Source: Cotesia glomerata
Taxonomy: Eukaryota; Arthropoda; Insecta; Hymenoptera; Braconidae
Assembly (NCBI RefSeq): GCF_020080835.1
Contig: NC_058158.1
Span: 20,794,430 to 20,858,429 of the forward strand
Direction: 5' to 3'
Length of the DNA stretch: 64,000 nucleotides
A program made the position numbers and the translations under genes. The notes below the pieces were generated by a model. It saw only the letters and a program-made list of their open reading frames with translations. It did not search any database and was not told where the DNA came from. The number at the start of each line of letters is the position of its first letter. The stretch's first letter is position 1. Shown here one piece after another: positions 22,600-35,980 of the stretch.

Positions 22600-23240
22600 G
22601 CCAACTGAACTGATAATTTGCAGTCACAGAAAAAGAATCTATAAATGTGAATGCATTCCTGGTGAGTGGTGATATCACCTTAAGCCAGGTAGGACAAAAG
22701 ACTTGATAAAAAGAAAGAATATTAATTTATTGTACAATGAGTCATATTTTATGAAGATTGAGAAAATGATAAATGTAATCTCTTGTGACTGTAGATTATG
22801 AGGTTGAGTAAAATACAACATTAGATATAAACTAATTTGAATGAAACGTGAAAGCTGATATTTAGATGTCGGCATTAAAATAACAAGGAGGTTACGTCAT
22901 AAAATATTATTATTAGCCACAATTCATTATTATTAAATTATTATGAAGGACACGAAATTGGTACCTGAATTTCCGATGATGGAGAATTGTCCTGGATGAG
23001 TCGTTGAGTAGATTTGTACAAGATGCACTGGATAATTGGAATTACGTTATGAACACTTTATAAATACTGAGCACGTGTAGTTAGCCACCGCGTGTAGATT
23101 AATTGTGCCGGTTGGCGCGTAATCGTCTATCTGCCTCGGGGAGTTGACTATCAGGGTGCGCGTCAGTCGCAGCACCACTGATGCAGTAGAGTGCGAATTT
23201 ACCAAGTGTTCTGGCGCGAACATTTGGTATTTACGCAACA
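22600..23240 (-). mobile_element. 3' LTR of a second BEL/Pao element
   Basis: On the minus strand a purine-rich tract (23253-23241) is followed by TGTTGCGTAAATACC, the expected start of a 3' LTR, 80 bases after the pol stop. A TATA-like TATTTATAAA lies near 23070. The far end of the LTR is not fixed, so 22600 is only an estimate. Confidence 0.5.
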
Positions 23241-23319
23241 TTCCGCCCGCCATCAGGAACAGGGTTGCTGATTGAGTCCTTGATTGATCCATTGGATTGG
23301 TGAAACGATTGGAGATGTC

Positions 23320-24775
23320 CTAGGCATCTGGCTCTGGAGCAAGTGGCAGGAGTGCGAGCTTGGAGATTGGTCGAGTGAGAGTGGCATTGACCGTTTGAAT
23401 GGTTACCACTCTGGTCAGATTGTCCTTTCCAGGGTGCAGAGCAATTACCTTGGCTAGTGGCCACTGTGTTGGAGGAGTTCGTTCATCCGTGAGCAGGACT
23501 AGTGAGCCGAGTTGAATGTCATGGCGAGCCTGGTGCCACTTGGTACGGGCCAATTGACGTTGGATATAGCTGTTGGACCAGTGTCTCCAAAAATGTTGAA
23601 CACGTTGCTGAATGAACTGCCATCTGGATAGCCTTGAGACATCCGTGTCGATGAGTGAAGGTTCAATGGTGGCGTTGAGTGGTCTTCCGATGAGAAAATG
23701 ACCTGGAGTGAGTGATGATAGATCCTGAGGGTCATCTGAAAGAGCCTCCATGGGTCGTGAGTTAAGAATCGCCTCCACCTGTGTCAGGAGAGTTGTAAAT
23801 TCCTCAAACGTGAATGATGATTCTCCAATGGTTCGAGTTAGATGGTGTTTCAGTGATTTCACAGCTGCCTCCCACTTTCCACCCATGTGAGGAGCTGCTG
23901 GTGGATTGAAATGCCATGTAATCTGATGTACTGTGGCCCAATCGAGTAGATCTCTTGATTCCTGAGTTCCTTGGACGAAGAGTCGTTTGATTTCTGAGTA
24001 TGCGCCTTGAAACGTTGTCCCACAGTCGCTGTAGAGTGATGTGCAGACACCTCGACGATGAATGAATCGTCTGAGAGCTGCGATGAATCCTGATGATGAA
24101 TAATTACTGACGAGATTCAGATGGACTGCTGAAGTAGTCAAGCAGACGAACACACAGATCCAGCCTTTGTATACCTTTGATCCTCTTCCTTTCCGAGATT
24201 TAATTGATACTGGACCAGCGTAATCAACTCCTGTATGTGAGAATGGTGGGGATGGAGTGACACGTTGAGCTGGTAGCTGTCCCATTAATTGTTGAGCTCG
24301 AACACCTCGATGTCGAGCACGGACGAGACATTAGAGAATGTGTGAGCGTACAGGTTGACGTCCACCGATGATCCAATATCGTTGACGAGTGCATGCTAGG
24401 GTGAGTTGAGTTCCACCGTGCATGGTACGCTGATGAGCATCAGAGATGATGAGCCGAGTCAGAGCAGCATCACGAGGTAAAATTGCAGGGTGCTTTTGTT
24501 GATCAGAGTCTGGAGCATTTTCCAGCCTCCCTCCTACACGAATGATGCCATCGGTGTCTTGAAAGGCAACAAATCGGGCAAACGGGTGATCCTTAGGCCA
24601 TGATGCTTGTTTTGCGAGTAGTTGGAGCTCAGAATGAAAGTGAACTCGCTGAGTTTCCTTGATGCAGAATTGAAGTGCTAGGTTGATTTCGTGAGACGTG
24701 ATTGGATGGATCAAAGTTGAGTTTGGTTTGCGCTGGATCATGTCGCGCACTCTCCAACATATTGCTGTGACGTCA
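23320..24775 (-). pseudogene. BEL/Pao Pol C-terminal fragment: integrase
   Basis: Minus-strand BEL integrase distinct from the element at 13.7 kb. The upstream part has VAFQDTDGIIRVGGRLENAP and the zinc-binding HQRTMHGGTQ segment. The core has HTGVDYAGPV (Asp), SLYSDCGTTFQG (Asp) and Glu in APHMGGKWEAAVKSLKHH. The tail is DUF5641-like (LVLLTDERTPPTQWPLAKVI). An in-frame TAA (24331-24333) lies where the zinc-finger cysteines should be. The N-terminal side (RT, RNase H) is lost in or beyond the assembly gap. Confidence 0.85.
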
Positions 24776-24875
24776 NNNNNNNNNNNNNNNNNNNNNNNNN
24801 NNNNNNNNNNNNNNNNNNNNNNNNNNNNNNNNNNNNNNNNNNNNNNNNNNNNNNNNNNNNNNNNNNNNNNNNNNN
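24776..24875. other. Assembly gap (100 N)
   Basis: Exactly 100 unknown bases, the usual placeholder for a scaffold join of unknown length. Order and distance across it are not certain. Confidence 0.99.
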
Positions 24876-27800
24876 TAATTTTGAGCCAATGCCATTTTTT
24901 GATATTACTCGATGAAATGAAACATTATGCATGAAAAAATTTTCTTAAAATTATGAGACCGGCTACAACAGATAGATTTATAAAGAAATTTACCTGAAAA
25001 AGGCTGTGACTGATATTTAAAAAATTTTTTAAAAATTATCTAAGATATTTTCTAAAATAATATGAATCATATACTTACGCTTGCATTCGTTTATGATTTC
25101 TTGAATGCTTTGATATTTTGTTCACCTTCCGTCCCATGTTTATTGCTTAAAATAGCTCACAATAAAAAATATGAACACTCGTAAAAACGTATTGAATGCA
25201 CAAAACTTTTTATTGTTAGAGGACACTTTAATTACAGTTTTAATTATTGCTGCTAATATTATTTTATCAACAGATAATTAATTTATATTATTAACTATTA
25301 TTTAATTATTTTTTTTTATATTTAATTCATTTTCTCTATTTATTTATTTAATTTATGAATCTATTTAATTAACTAACCAATAATTTATGGTTATGGGGAA
25401 GTCAATAGTTAACTAAGAAACGCTGCGAAAGCAGATACCTATATTAAAAAAAAAAAAAAAACGCATCGATTGTCATTTTGTTTATTGGCGAATTATTGTT
25501 ATAAATCCAACCAAAAAATATACAGTACGATTCATTGTGCCTAAATGACTCGTAAATTTTTTTTATTTTATAATTTTTCTAAATATTGAAATATAATTAT
25601 TATATTGAAGTAGATAGAAATTTAGGAATTAATATGAAGATTTATGTAGAGTAAAGTCAATAAAAAATCAATGCAAATTTAAATTGCGACGCATGCGTCA
25701 TCCAGAAAGTGGCTATCGACCTGCCACCAAGTGGTAGTAATAACAATTAAATGCTCCTGGAATGCTCCTTCAGAAAATGAAATTGCTCTACTGAAATTTT
25801 TATTAAATGAATTAATTATGCGTAAATAAAAAACTGAATTTGGATTCTCAATTATCTATGAAAATTAATTTAGCACATATTTAATAATTTTATAACAGAT
25901 AAATTATAGAAAAAAAAACGTACATATAGAAATTTAAAAAAATAAAAAATGCAATTTTAAAAAACAAAATATTTTGTAACAAATTTTTTGATTAAATAAA
26001 ATTAAAAAGTTGTTAAGTGACTGTTAACTTTAATGTCATCAATTATCTGCATTTTTTAATTTTTTTTTATCGTATGTAACGTTTGGATATCGGTCTCTAT
26101 TTTTATGACGTTAAAGTTAGCAGTTCATTTTTTAATTTTTTTTAACAAACAAATTTTTTCCGAAAAATAACATTTAAAAAATTGCATTTTAAATTTTTAA
26201 AAATTTTTACAAATCGATTTTTTAACAATTTTTTGCCAAATTTACTCGTTAAAAAAATGATTAAAATTGAATAATAAATAGCTGCTAAATAAATTTTTAT
26301 CTTTTTTCACTATCACTAGAATTCAAACTTTCGCGCGCCATATTTATTGTCATGATATATTTATGTGTCGTTTATGTATATTATATTCACTTTCAACCAA
26401 TCAGAATGAGAATATTTATTTTCGACCAATCACATTACGAATAAATTGATTTCACATACATTTCATCTCAATTTTATTATGGGACCAGTAATAATTGTTT
26501 TTTACGTGATATTATTATTATTTAGTTTAAAATCGTAATAAATAATTTACACCGGCGAAAGATTATTGTGATGACGTCATTACGATAAGATTCTGGACGC
26601 TTGCATGAATATAACCCATAAGGTTTGAACCTGTCACTTTTTGCGCATGCGTTCATATAAACACAATGTTATTGTTTTGTAGAAGGTAGAAGTAACTTCT
26701 ACGCTCCATATATTGTTTATATTGTAAATATAAAAATATATATTTAAAAACATCGACTGATGACAGAGCAGTATGAAGATAACCCAGTTTCAAGTGATGA
26801 AGCCTAATTATCCTTGGCGAAGTTCCAATAGAAAAATAGTTATCAGATCCAGTACATATCGCAGGTCTTGCTCAGGTTATCTTTCCATAAGTAATGCAGT
26901 GCAAATTAGACATTTATTATCAATCAACGACTGTGTGTACTACTGATGACCTACGGTACGGTGTGCGGTGTAAGGAGCGCTACAAAGCCCCTGGAAATTC
27001 AAATTTTCATTTGAAAATGTCGCGTGTATAATACGGAGCTATTTACATACAGATTCGTACACATACGGATACGTAAACATTCGGCCTAAAATAAAAGTCC
27101 TAGGAAATTCAAATTACTGCAACTTGTTCAACAACTTATTTTAAGTTACTCAACTTGTTGAACATATATATGATGGAGTGTGTATAAGTATCTGTACTGT
27201 AAAGGTACTATTATGTACGCACTTTTTATTTATTTACTGTTTACTCCATTATTATCCTTAATATTGGTGGACTGGTGATTATCATTATTATGAAGGGTAG
27301 AGGTACCTGTGCCATCCATAATTTGTTTAGTAAAATAAAATAGTGTTAACGTTAAGACAATTATTCAATGAAAAATTTTTTAAATTGACCTTCGAGTAAG
27401 TAAATACATAACCTATAATCATTTAAAGTATACCTAAACTATAATAATTTATTTTATTTCTTTGTAGATGTATCGTGTTCACAATGATGGAAGGATTTAC
27501 ATAAAAAATTTTCATTTCTAGTTTTGCAATAAGGTTGAGAACTTGCTCAAGTTTTCAATCAAATTGGAGTTTATTTATAGTCGATTGTCAACACACTGCA
27601 ACTACTTAAGTTAAGCATAAAGTCGATGCATTAGTAAATTTTAATTATTATGATCCCGAAAGTATTCGCAAAGTTGCTGAAGATGTAACAAAACGATAGC
27701 AACAATTTGTTAACTTGTGCTAAACAATAGCATTAATTCTTACAAGATAACTCAACAATTATGATCTGTGCTGGACATTTTGGAGCGTTAGTGTTGTTAT

Positions 27801-28069
27801 GATGAAGAGCATTAGTGTTCTGATAAATATTGGTGTTTTATCGGAGAAAAATATAATCAAGTATTAACATTTATTAGTAAACATCGAAATAGTCAAAAAA
27901 AGCTTTTCTTAAAGTTTGGGCTCTCGCACAGGAAACAACAGAAACAATTTTGAAGCACACAAATTAAAGCTCGCAATTTCATAGCCATAAAAAAACCAGT
28001 GGTGAATCTGAAAATAATGTTAAAAATAGTTTCTAACAATCATTCAGTAACGAAAAAAAAAAAAACAGA
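24876..28069. other. No gene seen
   Basis: AT-rich, without convincing open frames. It includes a perfect odd palindrome, GTAGAAGTAACTTCTAC (26683 region), similar in build to CAGAAGTTCAACTTCTG at 38784, suggesting a shared small element, and a poly-A tract at 25445-25460. Confidence 0.35.
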
Positions 28070-28262
28070 ATATTGGACGCAACCGAAATTTCGATCCTGA
28101 GATTTTTTTGATGGGAAAAATCAGTGCGACAGACCGTATAAAATAAATGTACAGTAACTCTTCAATGAATGGGAAGCTACTATGAAGCAAAGATATTTCA
28201 TAGCCTACACTTATACCCGCCAAAGTGTACAAAAAATATTTTTACATAAACTGTAGCCAATA
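28070..28262 (+). repeat. Isolated relative of the foldback element's internal segment
   Basis: It aligns by eye with the 62-codon segment of the foldback copies: GCAAC..AAATTT.GATCCTGA, the ATGGGAA.CTAC box, A-AAGATATTTCA, CGCCA-AGTG, and TTTTTACATAAACTGTAGC at the end. Frame and stops are not conserved, so it is a repeat and not a gene. It lies directly before the 200-bp satellite. Confidence 0.6.
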
Positions 28263-30215
28263 AGTATCCTTCGGATTACACTTGACAGTAAAGATCAGCT
28301 GACGTCTGTTAAATATTGAAATTTTTTCAATTAAAAATGTTAAGAAAAGTATCTCAAAAAATTTGGACTTTTAATGTCAATTTAATTTACACAAGTGAAC
28401 TTTATTGAATAAATCTTTTTTTATGATAATTTGATAGTTAACAAGTATAAAAAATTGTTTCAAGTCTGTTAAATTTCGTATCATATATGTATGATACGGA
28501 ATCAGCTGATGTTCCTTGTTTAAATTTGTTCATAAAATAATAATGATAAAAGAAATATTTATAAAAATTCGCACTCTTAATTTTTTAAATTTACAGTTGT
28601 AATAATTTTTGAATCGATTTTATTTAAAATAATTTCATAGTTAAAAAAGTGTAAAAAATTGTATATTAAGTCTGAGAATTGTAGGGTGATATATGTTTTA
28701 TAATGAATGAGGTAATATCGATTAATTGTTTGAATTCGTTCAACTAATTCATTATGTTAAACAAAAACTGTTTAAAAAAAAATCGCACTCTTAATTTGCA
28801 TTTGTGAAACTTTTTAAATAATTTATTTGTTATAAAAGTGCAGAGAATTGTTCTAAGTCTGCCAATTGCGGCGTTATATATGTATAATAAAAATCAGTTG
28901 ATGTATGGTCATGGTTCAAATTCGTTTAAAAAATTAATTATGATAAACAAAAATTGTTTAAAAAAATTTGCAATCTTAATTATTTTAATGTACATTTGTG
29001 AAATTTTTTGAAGATAATTGTTATAAATTTTAAATAATTCTTTTAAGACTGTCAAATGCAGTGTTATAAATGTATGATTGGGAATCACCTGATATCTGTT
29101 CATTGTTTTGATTTATTCATAAATTAATAACAATAAAAAAAATGTTTCTGAAAATTTGCACTTGTTATTTTTTCAATTTACAGTTATGAAAATTCTAAAA
29201 TTGTAATAATAATTTAATAGTTTTAAAAGTGTAAAAAATTATTTTATGTCTGACAATTGCTGTGTTATATATGGATGATAAAAAATCAGTTGATATCTGT
29301 TAAAGGTTTAAATTCTTTCAATAAATTAATTATGATAAACAAAAATTGTTTTAAAAAAGTTTGTACTCTCAATTTTTTTAATGTACATTTGTGGGATTTT
29401 GTGAATAATTTAATTGTTATAAAAACATAAAGAATACTTCTAAGTCTGTTAACTGCAGTGTTATAAATATATAATAGGGAAATACCTGATATCTGTTTAT
29501 TATTTTAATTTATTCATAAATCAATAACGATGAGAAAAAATGTTTCTGAAAAGTTGCACTCGTAATTTTTTCAATTTACAGTTGTGAAAATTTTAAAATT
29601 TATTTATTGTAATAATAATTTAATTGTTTTAAACGTGTAAAAAATTATATTAAGTCTGACAATGGGCGTGTTAGATGTGTATGATAAATAATCATATGAT
29701 ATCTGTTAATAGTTTGGATTCGTTCAACAAATCAATTATGATAATCAATAATTGTTTTAAAAAATTTGCACTATTTTATTTTTTTAATGTACATTTGTAG
29801 AATTTTTTGAATAAATCAATTGTTATAAAATCTTAAAGAATTGTTTTAAGTCTATAAACTGCAGTGTCATATATGTAAGATATGAAATCACCTGTTATCT
29901 CTCATTTATTTATATTATCTACAAAATTTAATAATTATTCGCAGAATATGCTAAAAGATTTGTAATCTTAATTTTTTTTTAAATTTAAACTTGGAGAATT
30001 ATTAAAATAACTTTTTTCATAATAATTTTAGTGTTATAATAGTGTAAAAAAGAGTTTTAAGTAATTTAAGTTGAGTGTCGCATATGTATGACACTGAATT
30101 TGTTGATAACTGTTATTGTTTATATTATCTACAAAAAGTAATTATAATACGGAAAATATTTTTAAAGATCCGCACTTTTAATTTTTTTTAAATTTAAACT
30201 CGGGAAATTTCAAAA
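28263..30215. repeat. Satellite array, unit about 200 bp, about ten diverged copies
   Basis: A marker word AAGTCTG (or a close variant) recurs at 28462, 28668, 28855, 29045, 29245, 29442, 29652, 29848 and 30059, spacings of 187-211. Each unit also has ATATATGTATGATA, then a CAGCTGAT-like word, AAATTCGTTCA, AATTATGATAAACAAAAA, GCACTCTTAATTTTTTAA and TACAGTTGTGAAA. Identity between units is moderate, so the array is old. Confidence 0.85.
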
Positions 30216-31640
30216 ATAAAAGAAAAAAAAATTTTAACGTGGTTTTTTTTCAAATAACTTATAAGCGGATATCTCTTTGAGCTTGAAGAGCTCAAAAAAC
30301 ACAAAAATTATATTTTTCAGCGCTTAGTTATGGAGTTTGCAGGTAATTACAGGCATGACTTTTAGGGTCAGTCGTTTTTCTTATTTTTTTTTTTCGAGAA
30401 TTATAAATTTTTCGAAGTCTTAGGATTTTGAAAAAATGATTTTTATGATAATGTAAATCTTGAATTTTTTGAAAAATTAAATTTTTTCAACAGTTCGATT
30501 TCTTCTTAAATTTTAATTTTTTTTTAAATTTTGAATTTTTTTATATAAACTAAAAAAATTTTAAGTTAAAATTTGAATTCAATACCAATTTTCAGTAAAA
30601 TTTAATTTCGATTTTTTAGTTTACTAACTAAAATAAGTTTCAACGCCAAATTTTTCTTGTTGATGTAAAAAAAATTAAAATTTCAACGATCGTTAAAATT
30701 TCCAATAAAATTAAAATTTTCCAAAAAATAAATTTAAAATTCATAAAAAATAACATTTTTCAAAATAATATAAAACTCAAAAAAAGTTTTAATCCTCAAG
30801 AAATTATTATTATCACAATTTTTATTATATATGATTAAATTAATAGAAATTTAATTATTATTAATATTAAAAATAATAATAATGTATTAATAACCCCAGT
30901 TGTATGGTCTAGTTCACAATCAATGAATCAAATAGATGTATTGAGCTAACATACAAAGTAAATTCAAAGCGAACAAGTCTTGCTCGCTTTGTCTTCACTT
31001 TTTCCAGTACAAAACTGGACTTAGAAGACAAAACCTACATTCACAGTATATCTGCCATCTTACAGTATAGAAATCAATCAATTTCAATTTTCCATTTACA
31101 TTTACCACCATCTAGTGGCATGATTAAAAATAACATGACAGATGTTTTTGTTGACATTTCAAATAATTTTAATAATTATTGAATTTTTTTTTTTTTTAAT
31201 GAATTGATTGAGTTTATGTGATTAGAAATTACCAAATGGCATATAAAAATCAATTCATTAGATGTTTCTCTAGAACATAACGGTAATTATTTTTCTGAAA
31301 AGTGCTGCAAAAAATTTTAATTTATTTTTTTTTAATATTCAACCATAACCTACTATAAACCGCCGAATTTTAAAATAATTAATAGTATTTTTAATATTTT
31401 TTTTAGTAAAAATAGGAAGTTTCATATTCTTCGTAATGATATTCTGAATATTTTTGCCAAGTTTCGTAGCTTTTTATTCACGTGAAGCCCCAATCAACGA
31501 CTTTGAAAAATACCCTCAAAATCGATAAATGAAGAACACTATATACGCTCTTAAATAATTTTAATTTAGCGGTTTACTCAATTCTACTCTGCTGGCTTAA
31601 GCCAAATTATTATTCAACGATTCTCAAATAAATAAATTTT
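30216..31640. other. No gene seen
   Basis: AT-rich DNA with homopolymer-rich stretches. A short hairpin-like word GAGCTTGAAGAGCTC sits near 30278. No coding signal. Confidence 0.35.
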
Positions 31641-32490
31641 ACACATGGCGTAAAGATTTGGAATTAATAACCCGAACTAAATGCCTAGTATTATTAACCC
31701 CAAAAGGCCTACGTGTAAAATTAGTAATGACCAAGACAAATTATTTTCCTAACAAATTAATCAATAACCCGAAACCTGTCCTGGTATTATTAATTAATTG
31801 TTTTATAATTTTCTCTAGTATTAATATTAAATCTGATACTAAATAAAATTAACGATTGTGACTGAGCACGAAATGGCGGTGACCTTCAGCCGACGTGTTG
31901 CCTGGCTGATGCCGCAGCCCCGAGGAATAATTAAGACTCGTTATTTGTACCTGGAGTTTTTATAATTTTGATCTACACTCCAACGGTGAGTTGCAACTCC
32001 TAGTCTTCGGGTACTGGCGTGAATTTTCCCTCGATGAGGTATTCTCAATTTGGCGGCAAACTTTGGTCACCAACACTCGCTCTCTGGGTATCTATTACGC
32101 CTGTAACCGCAAATCAGCATTAGAAATTATCACAAGTTAAAGTTAATCTAACCAAACTGGCACCAGGCCTAGCAAGCATTAAATTAACAAAATATTATCG
32201 CTTAGTTCCACGTTGGACAAGCAGAATAAAATAATTACCTTAGCTGGATGATTTGGAAAAATTTGCGTCTCGTCCATTCGAGCTACTCAGTCACAATGAT
32301 TCTTACCAAATTTAGTTCTACACTTATTGCTCCCTCTGCTCTCCCCACTACCACTACGCCGGCTTCTCCACCTTGGGGCCTTTCTTACTAGCTCTAAACG
32401 AGCTTTAGATCACAGCGCACTGTGAGCAGTCGATAAATAACTGGGTACCGAAATAGGGGAATTTACCGAGTAACGATCACTCCGTTACAA
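31641..32490 (+). mobile_element. LTR-like block with two hairpins
   Basis: It ends GATCACTCCGTTACA at 32490, close to the LTR end at 8453 read on its own strand (AATCACTCGTTACA). The body is GC-richer than its flanks. Near its start are two hairpins: TTAATAA (31664-31670) with TTATTAA (31691-31697), and ATTAATCAATAA (31756-31767) with TTATTAATTAAT (31787-31798, one mismatch). The loops CCCGAACTAAATGCCTAGTA and CCCGAAACCTGTCCTGGTA are alike. The start and any target duplication are not found. Confidence 0.4.
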
Positions 32491-34957
32491 TATTGATCGT
32501 TACGGAATTCAAAATATCCTACAGTTGTTTTATTCAAAGAGACTCAAAAATTTTGAAGTCTACAACCTACGAATAATAAAAACTGATGTCAACAAAAATA
32601 CTAAATTTAAATTTCACATCTTCGCTCTACTGTTAGCATCTTCAAAACCACCGAAGGTTCGAATTAAAACACCTTCTGACATGTCTTCACTGTTAAAAAT
32701 CACTCCTCGATAGATATTTCTTTTCTTTTCCTCACTTCCTTCCGAGATAAAAGTTCCATTCCAGAAATGTAACCATTCTCTACTGAAACTTTGAATGAGA
32801 ATTTCTTCCAGTGCGGAATGAACGCTCTTAAAATCTTTAATACTGCTTCATAATTATTAAAATTAACGGAAGCAAATAAGGGTTATTAATCTTTTTCAAG
32901 CCTTTTTAGTGAGGTAAGAAAACTTATGAGATAAGGTTAATCACCACATGGCTACTTCCGTGAGCCTAAATAGCGTTGAGCTGTAAGGTTCCAACTAGTA
33001 TTAAGAGAGTTTATTTGCATTTGTTCGATTCTCTGCGTCGAAAATTTAATTCAAAATGAAGGCAAGTCTGTTCCTTTAAAATAAAATAAAAAAAATATTA
33101 AAAAAAAAGGAGGGGGCATGAGTAAATAAAATTGTTTAAGAATAAATAAATAGAATCTCAAAAGTTTCAAGACCAGAATTTGAAATTTCTTTTAAAATAA
33201 AGTATTTTCTCATTTTAGAGAGAAAATAAATAAATTCATTCGATTAAAATTTTAAATTTATTCCAACGAAAATTTCTATAGAATAGAATTTTAAATCCGA
33301 AAAAAGAAAAACTTACTACAAAATTCTCTCGTTTTTTTTTTTACCAGAGAGAAATCTGTTAAATTTAAAAACGAAGTAATTTTCTCTTTCTGGAGAGAGA
33401 CTTACCGCAATGGTTATATTATTTGAATATAATTTTTGATAATCATTAAAATTTTTGATTTTCTACAAAATTTTGCTCTTTTTAGAGAAAAATTTTTTTT
33501 TCATTAAAAATAAAAATATAAAAAAGCGAAATAATAAATTATCTTTTATTATATTCAATAAACTTGTGAACTTTTTAGAGAAGTGTTAAAAATTCAATCT
33601 AAATAACTAAATTCATTAAAAAATTAAATTAACACGATTTTTGTTTTGAAGAAAATAAGTAAATGAATTACATTATTTTAAAAGTTAGCATCTTTACTTA
33701 GAGGAATTACCACGGAGTAATTTTCAAAATTTCAAAGTAAATTAAAACTGTTTTTAAATGTCATTGCAAAGTATCACGACCAACAGTATAAGTAATCTTC
33801 GTGTTATATGGTCAAACTTTTCATCAGTCTTCTTCCAACAAGAACATGAGCATCTACATCAACAGTACCTCCGCCAGTAACGTTGATAGTATCCGAAGAA
33901 AACTCTGTAATGACATGCGATTATTAAGTTTCCATGGGGCTTACGAGTTCCTAACCCACTACACCGAAGGCAACTTCTTGAAACATAAAATTTTTAAAAA
34001 GCAAGAAGATACGTTCCCCGTCACTAACCTGATCTCGAATGGGTTAAAATTAATTCGCCAACCTTGAACGTATTCAACTAGGGCCCGGTTATACGATTCA
34101 TCATCAGTTGTTAACGAAATTTGGACAAAGGGGGGGGGGGAAGGAAATTCAGTCCTTGACACAATGCCAGATGGAGTCAATAGATTATCATCGAGGAGAC
34201 GCAAACGTAAAAATTACGCGAGAACCACAGTACAACTGGAAGTAACGCTGCTGCTAGTTGACTAACGAAGAATTCTGCAAACTCAGCAACGTGGGCATTT
34301 AAAAACGCGTAAGCAATAAGTAGTCAGTAAAAATAATAATTTTTGTTTGTATGTTTGTTTGTTTGTTTTCTTTTTTTTTCAGAAAAGAGGGAAATTTGCG
34401 AAATTTCCCCGATAAATCGTAAAAATTATAAAAATTTATATAAATAATGAAATTTCTTTTTGCTAGAAAAACAGAATTTTTCTCTAAAATTGTAGAATCA
34501 TAGAATTAAGTCATAAAAATTTCATAATATGATTAGAATATTACTATTGTAAAATGCTGAAAATGCGGGAACTAGCGGTAGACAAATGCGGCTCGTGAAA
34601 TTGGGAGTCCCCCAGGGGCGACTTAATCGCGGCTGGGCCTGTTCACTGAAAATCTATATTAAACGAAAATAGTAGAAAAAAAAAAAAAAAAAAAAAGAAT
34701 ATAAAAATTTAAATAAACAATTATATTTTGGTAATTATATTTTGATACTAGAAAAATTGAATATATAATAAGATTTAATTTTTTTTATTATTTCATGTAA
34801 CGGGTAAACACGTACTTAATATTTCAATAACAAAATTTATGTAATCCAAAATTATTTAAACAAAATTGTAAGCAAGCATGAACTTTTCGTCAAAATGAGA
34901 CGCCCGAGTTCGCGAAAGAAAAGATGCTGTTAGCACCCTTCCTTTCGGGGGGGATGC
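32491..34957. other. No gene recognised; low-complexity and hairpin-rich DNA
   Basis: At 33200-33580 several imperfect hairpins built on TTCTCTC/GAGAGAA recur. There are a G9 run at 34131 and a TTTG microsatellite near 34340. Open frames at 33801-34067 (plus) and 33959-34204 (minus) overlap each other. The minus one ends at a possible splice donor and could be a decayed exon, but I cannot identify it. A purine tract ending CGGGGGGGATGC directly precedes the LTR at 34958, so this block may hold the decayed inside of that retroelement. Confidence 0.35.
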
Positions 34958-35937
34958 TGTTATATCCGGCGTGCCGTCTATAATACAGGGCCTCCCATTA
35001 CAGCCGAAAAGTACAGCGCTTGCATATTTAGGGAACAACAACCTGGACTGCGCGACAATTTACTCGTGGCCGAAGAATACACATTACCGCACATTGTCAC
35101 CTTATCAAAGGAACCAATTGTTGAATTAGTAGCCCCACTTAATGAATCGCAACCGAGGTGATAAAAGACGCGAACACCACAATTCGACAGCTTATTTACA
35201 AGGTAACAGTTCTACCTTAAAGCCCGGGTGAGTCCTATACCCCGACACGTATAGGCAGACTTCAATTATTAAATTAATTAGTCAACTTTTTCCTAATTAT
35301 TCATTTCCATTTCCTTAACGGTATTTCTGAGTTCTGTGATAGCGATTCTTCGAGCCACGATTCGTTTTGACGATTATCGAGATTCCCACAGTTCCAGTGA
35401 CCTGGTCCTACTCTCAAATGATTTTCTTCTTCTGTGAATTTATAATCGGCGAACTTTTGTTTGCCGGAGTCGTTACTCCGGTTACGAACTCATATAAACT
35501 TTCAACCTTTGTTTTATGTTGTTATTAGTTAATAAGTGAATAGTGTAAGTTAAGACGTGTTTGCTCGTAGGGCCATTTAATTGAATATAAACCTAAAAAC
35601 CTGAATCGAAGTGTTTCGTCATTCATAAGTTAATAACATTCAACCTTCAATCTCCAGTCAGCAGGAGGAAGCGAGAAGCCAAGCAGCGGAAGTCAAAGGT
35701 ACAAGTCCAGTTAAAGCCGAATCATCGTTGGAATTAGGATTCGCAAAAGTAAGTGGAGGATATTTTATTGTTTCCGAGGTCGATTGTATTATTCAAGGGG
35801 CCCTCTCCGGGGTTTTCACCTTCGCGAACCCATAAAATATAAACTTAACGATTCTTTCGTTAGGGAAATTCATCTGTTATCCAAACCTCCGTTAATCCAG
35901 CTACCGCATTTTAAGATCTTATTTTTCGGACATAACA
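34958..35937 (+). mobile_element. Probable 3' LTR, same terminal type as the solo LTR at 59.3 kb
   Basis: It begins TGTTATATCCGG and ends TTTTTCGGACATAACA. These ends are inverted repeats and match the ends of the solo LTR at 59299-60649 (TGTTATGTCC, GGACATAACA). A polypurine tract precedes it, and flanking bases do not form a duplication, so it reads as one end of a longer element. It includes hairpins CCTATA/TATAGG (35234-35255), GGCGAAC-TTTT-GTTTGCC (35448-35465) and CCGGAGT-CGTT-ACTCCGG (35464-35481). A 75-codon stop-free stretch crosses its start and is unexplained. Confidence 0.55.
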
Positions 35938-35980
35938 AAATTAATTGATAACGATCTGAATCAAACGCAACGACCATAGC

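Noticed and set aside
23047..23464. Frames of 77-81 codons on the minus strand
   Set aside because: Shadows of the BEL integrase end and its LTR; no domain and no independent start signal.
28263..30215. CRISPR-like array
   Set aside because: Units of about 200 bp, diverged along the whole length, no short identical repeats with unique spacers, and the DNA is eukaryotic.
34570..34640. Possible ribosomal RNA fragment (GC-rich patch)
   Set aside because: I could not match it to a conserved rRNA helix. More likely decayed retroelement DNA.
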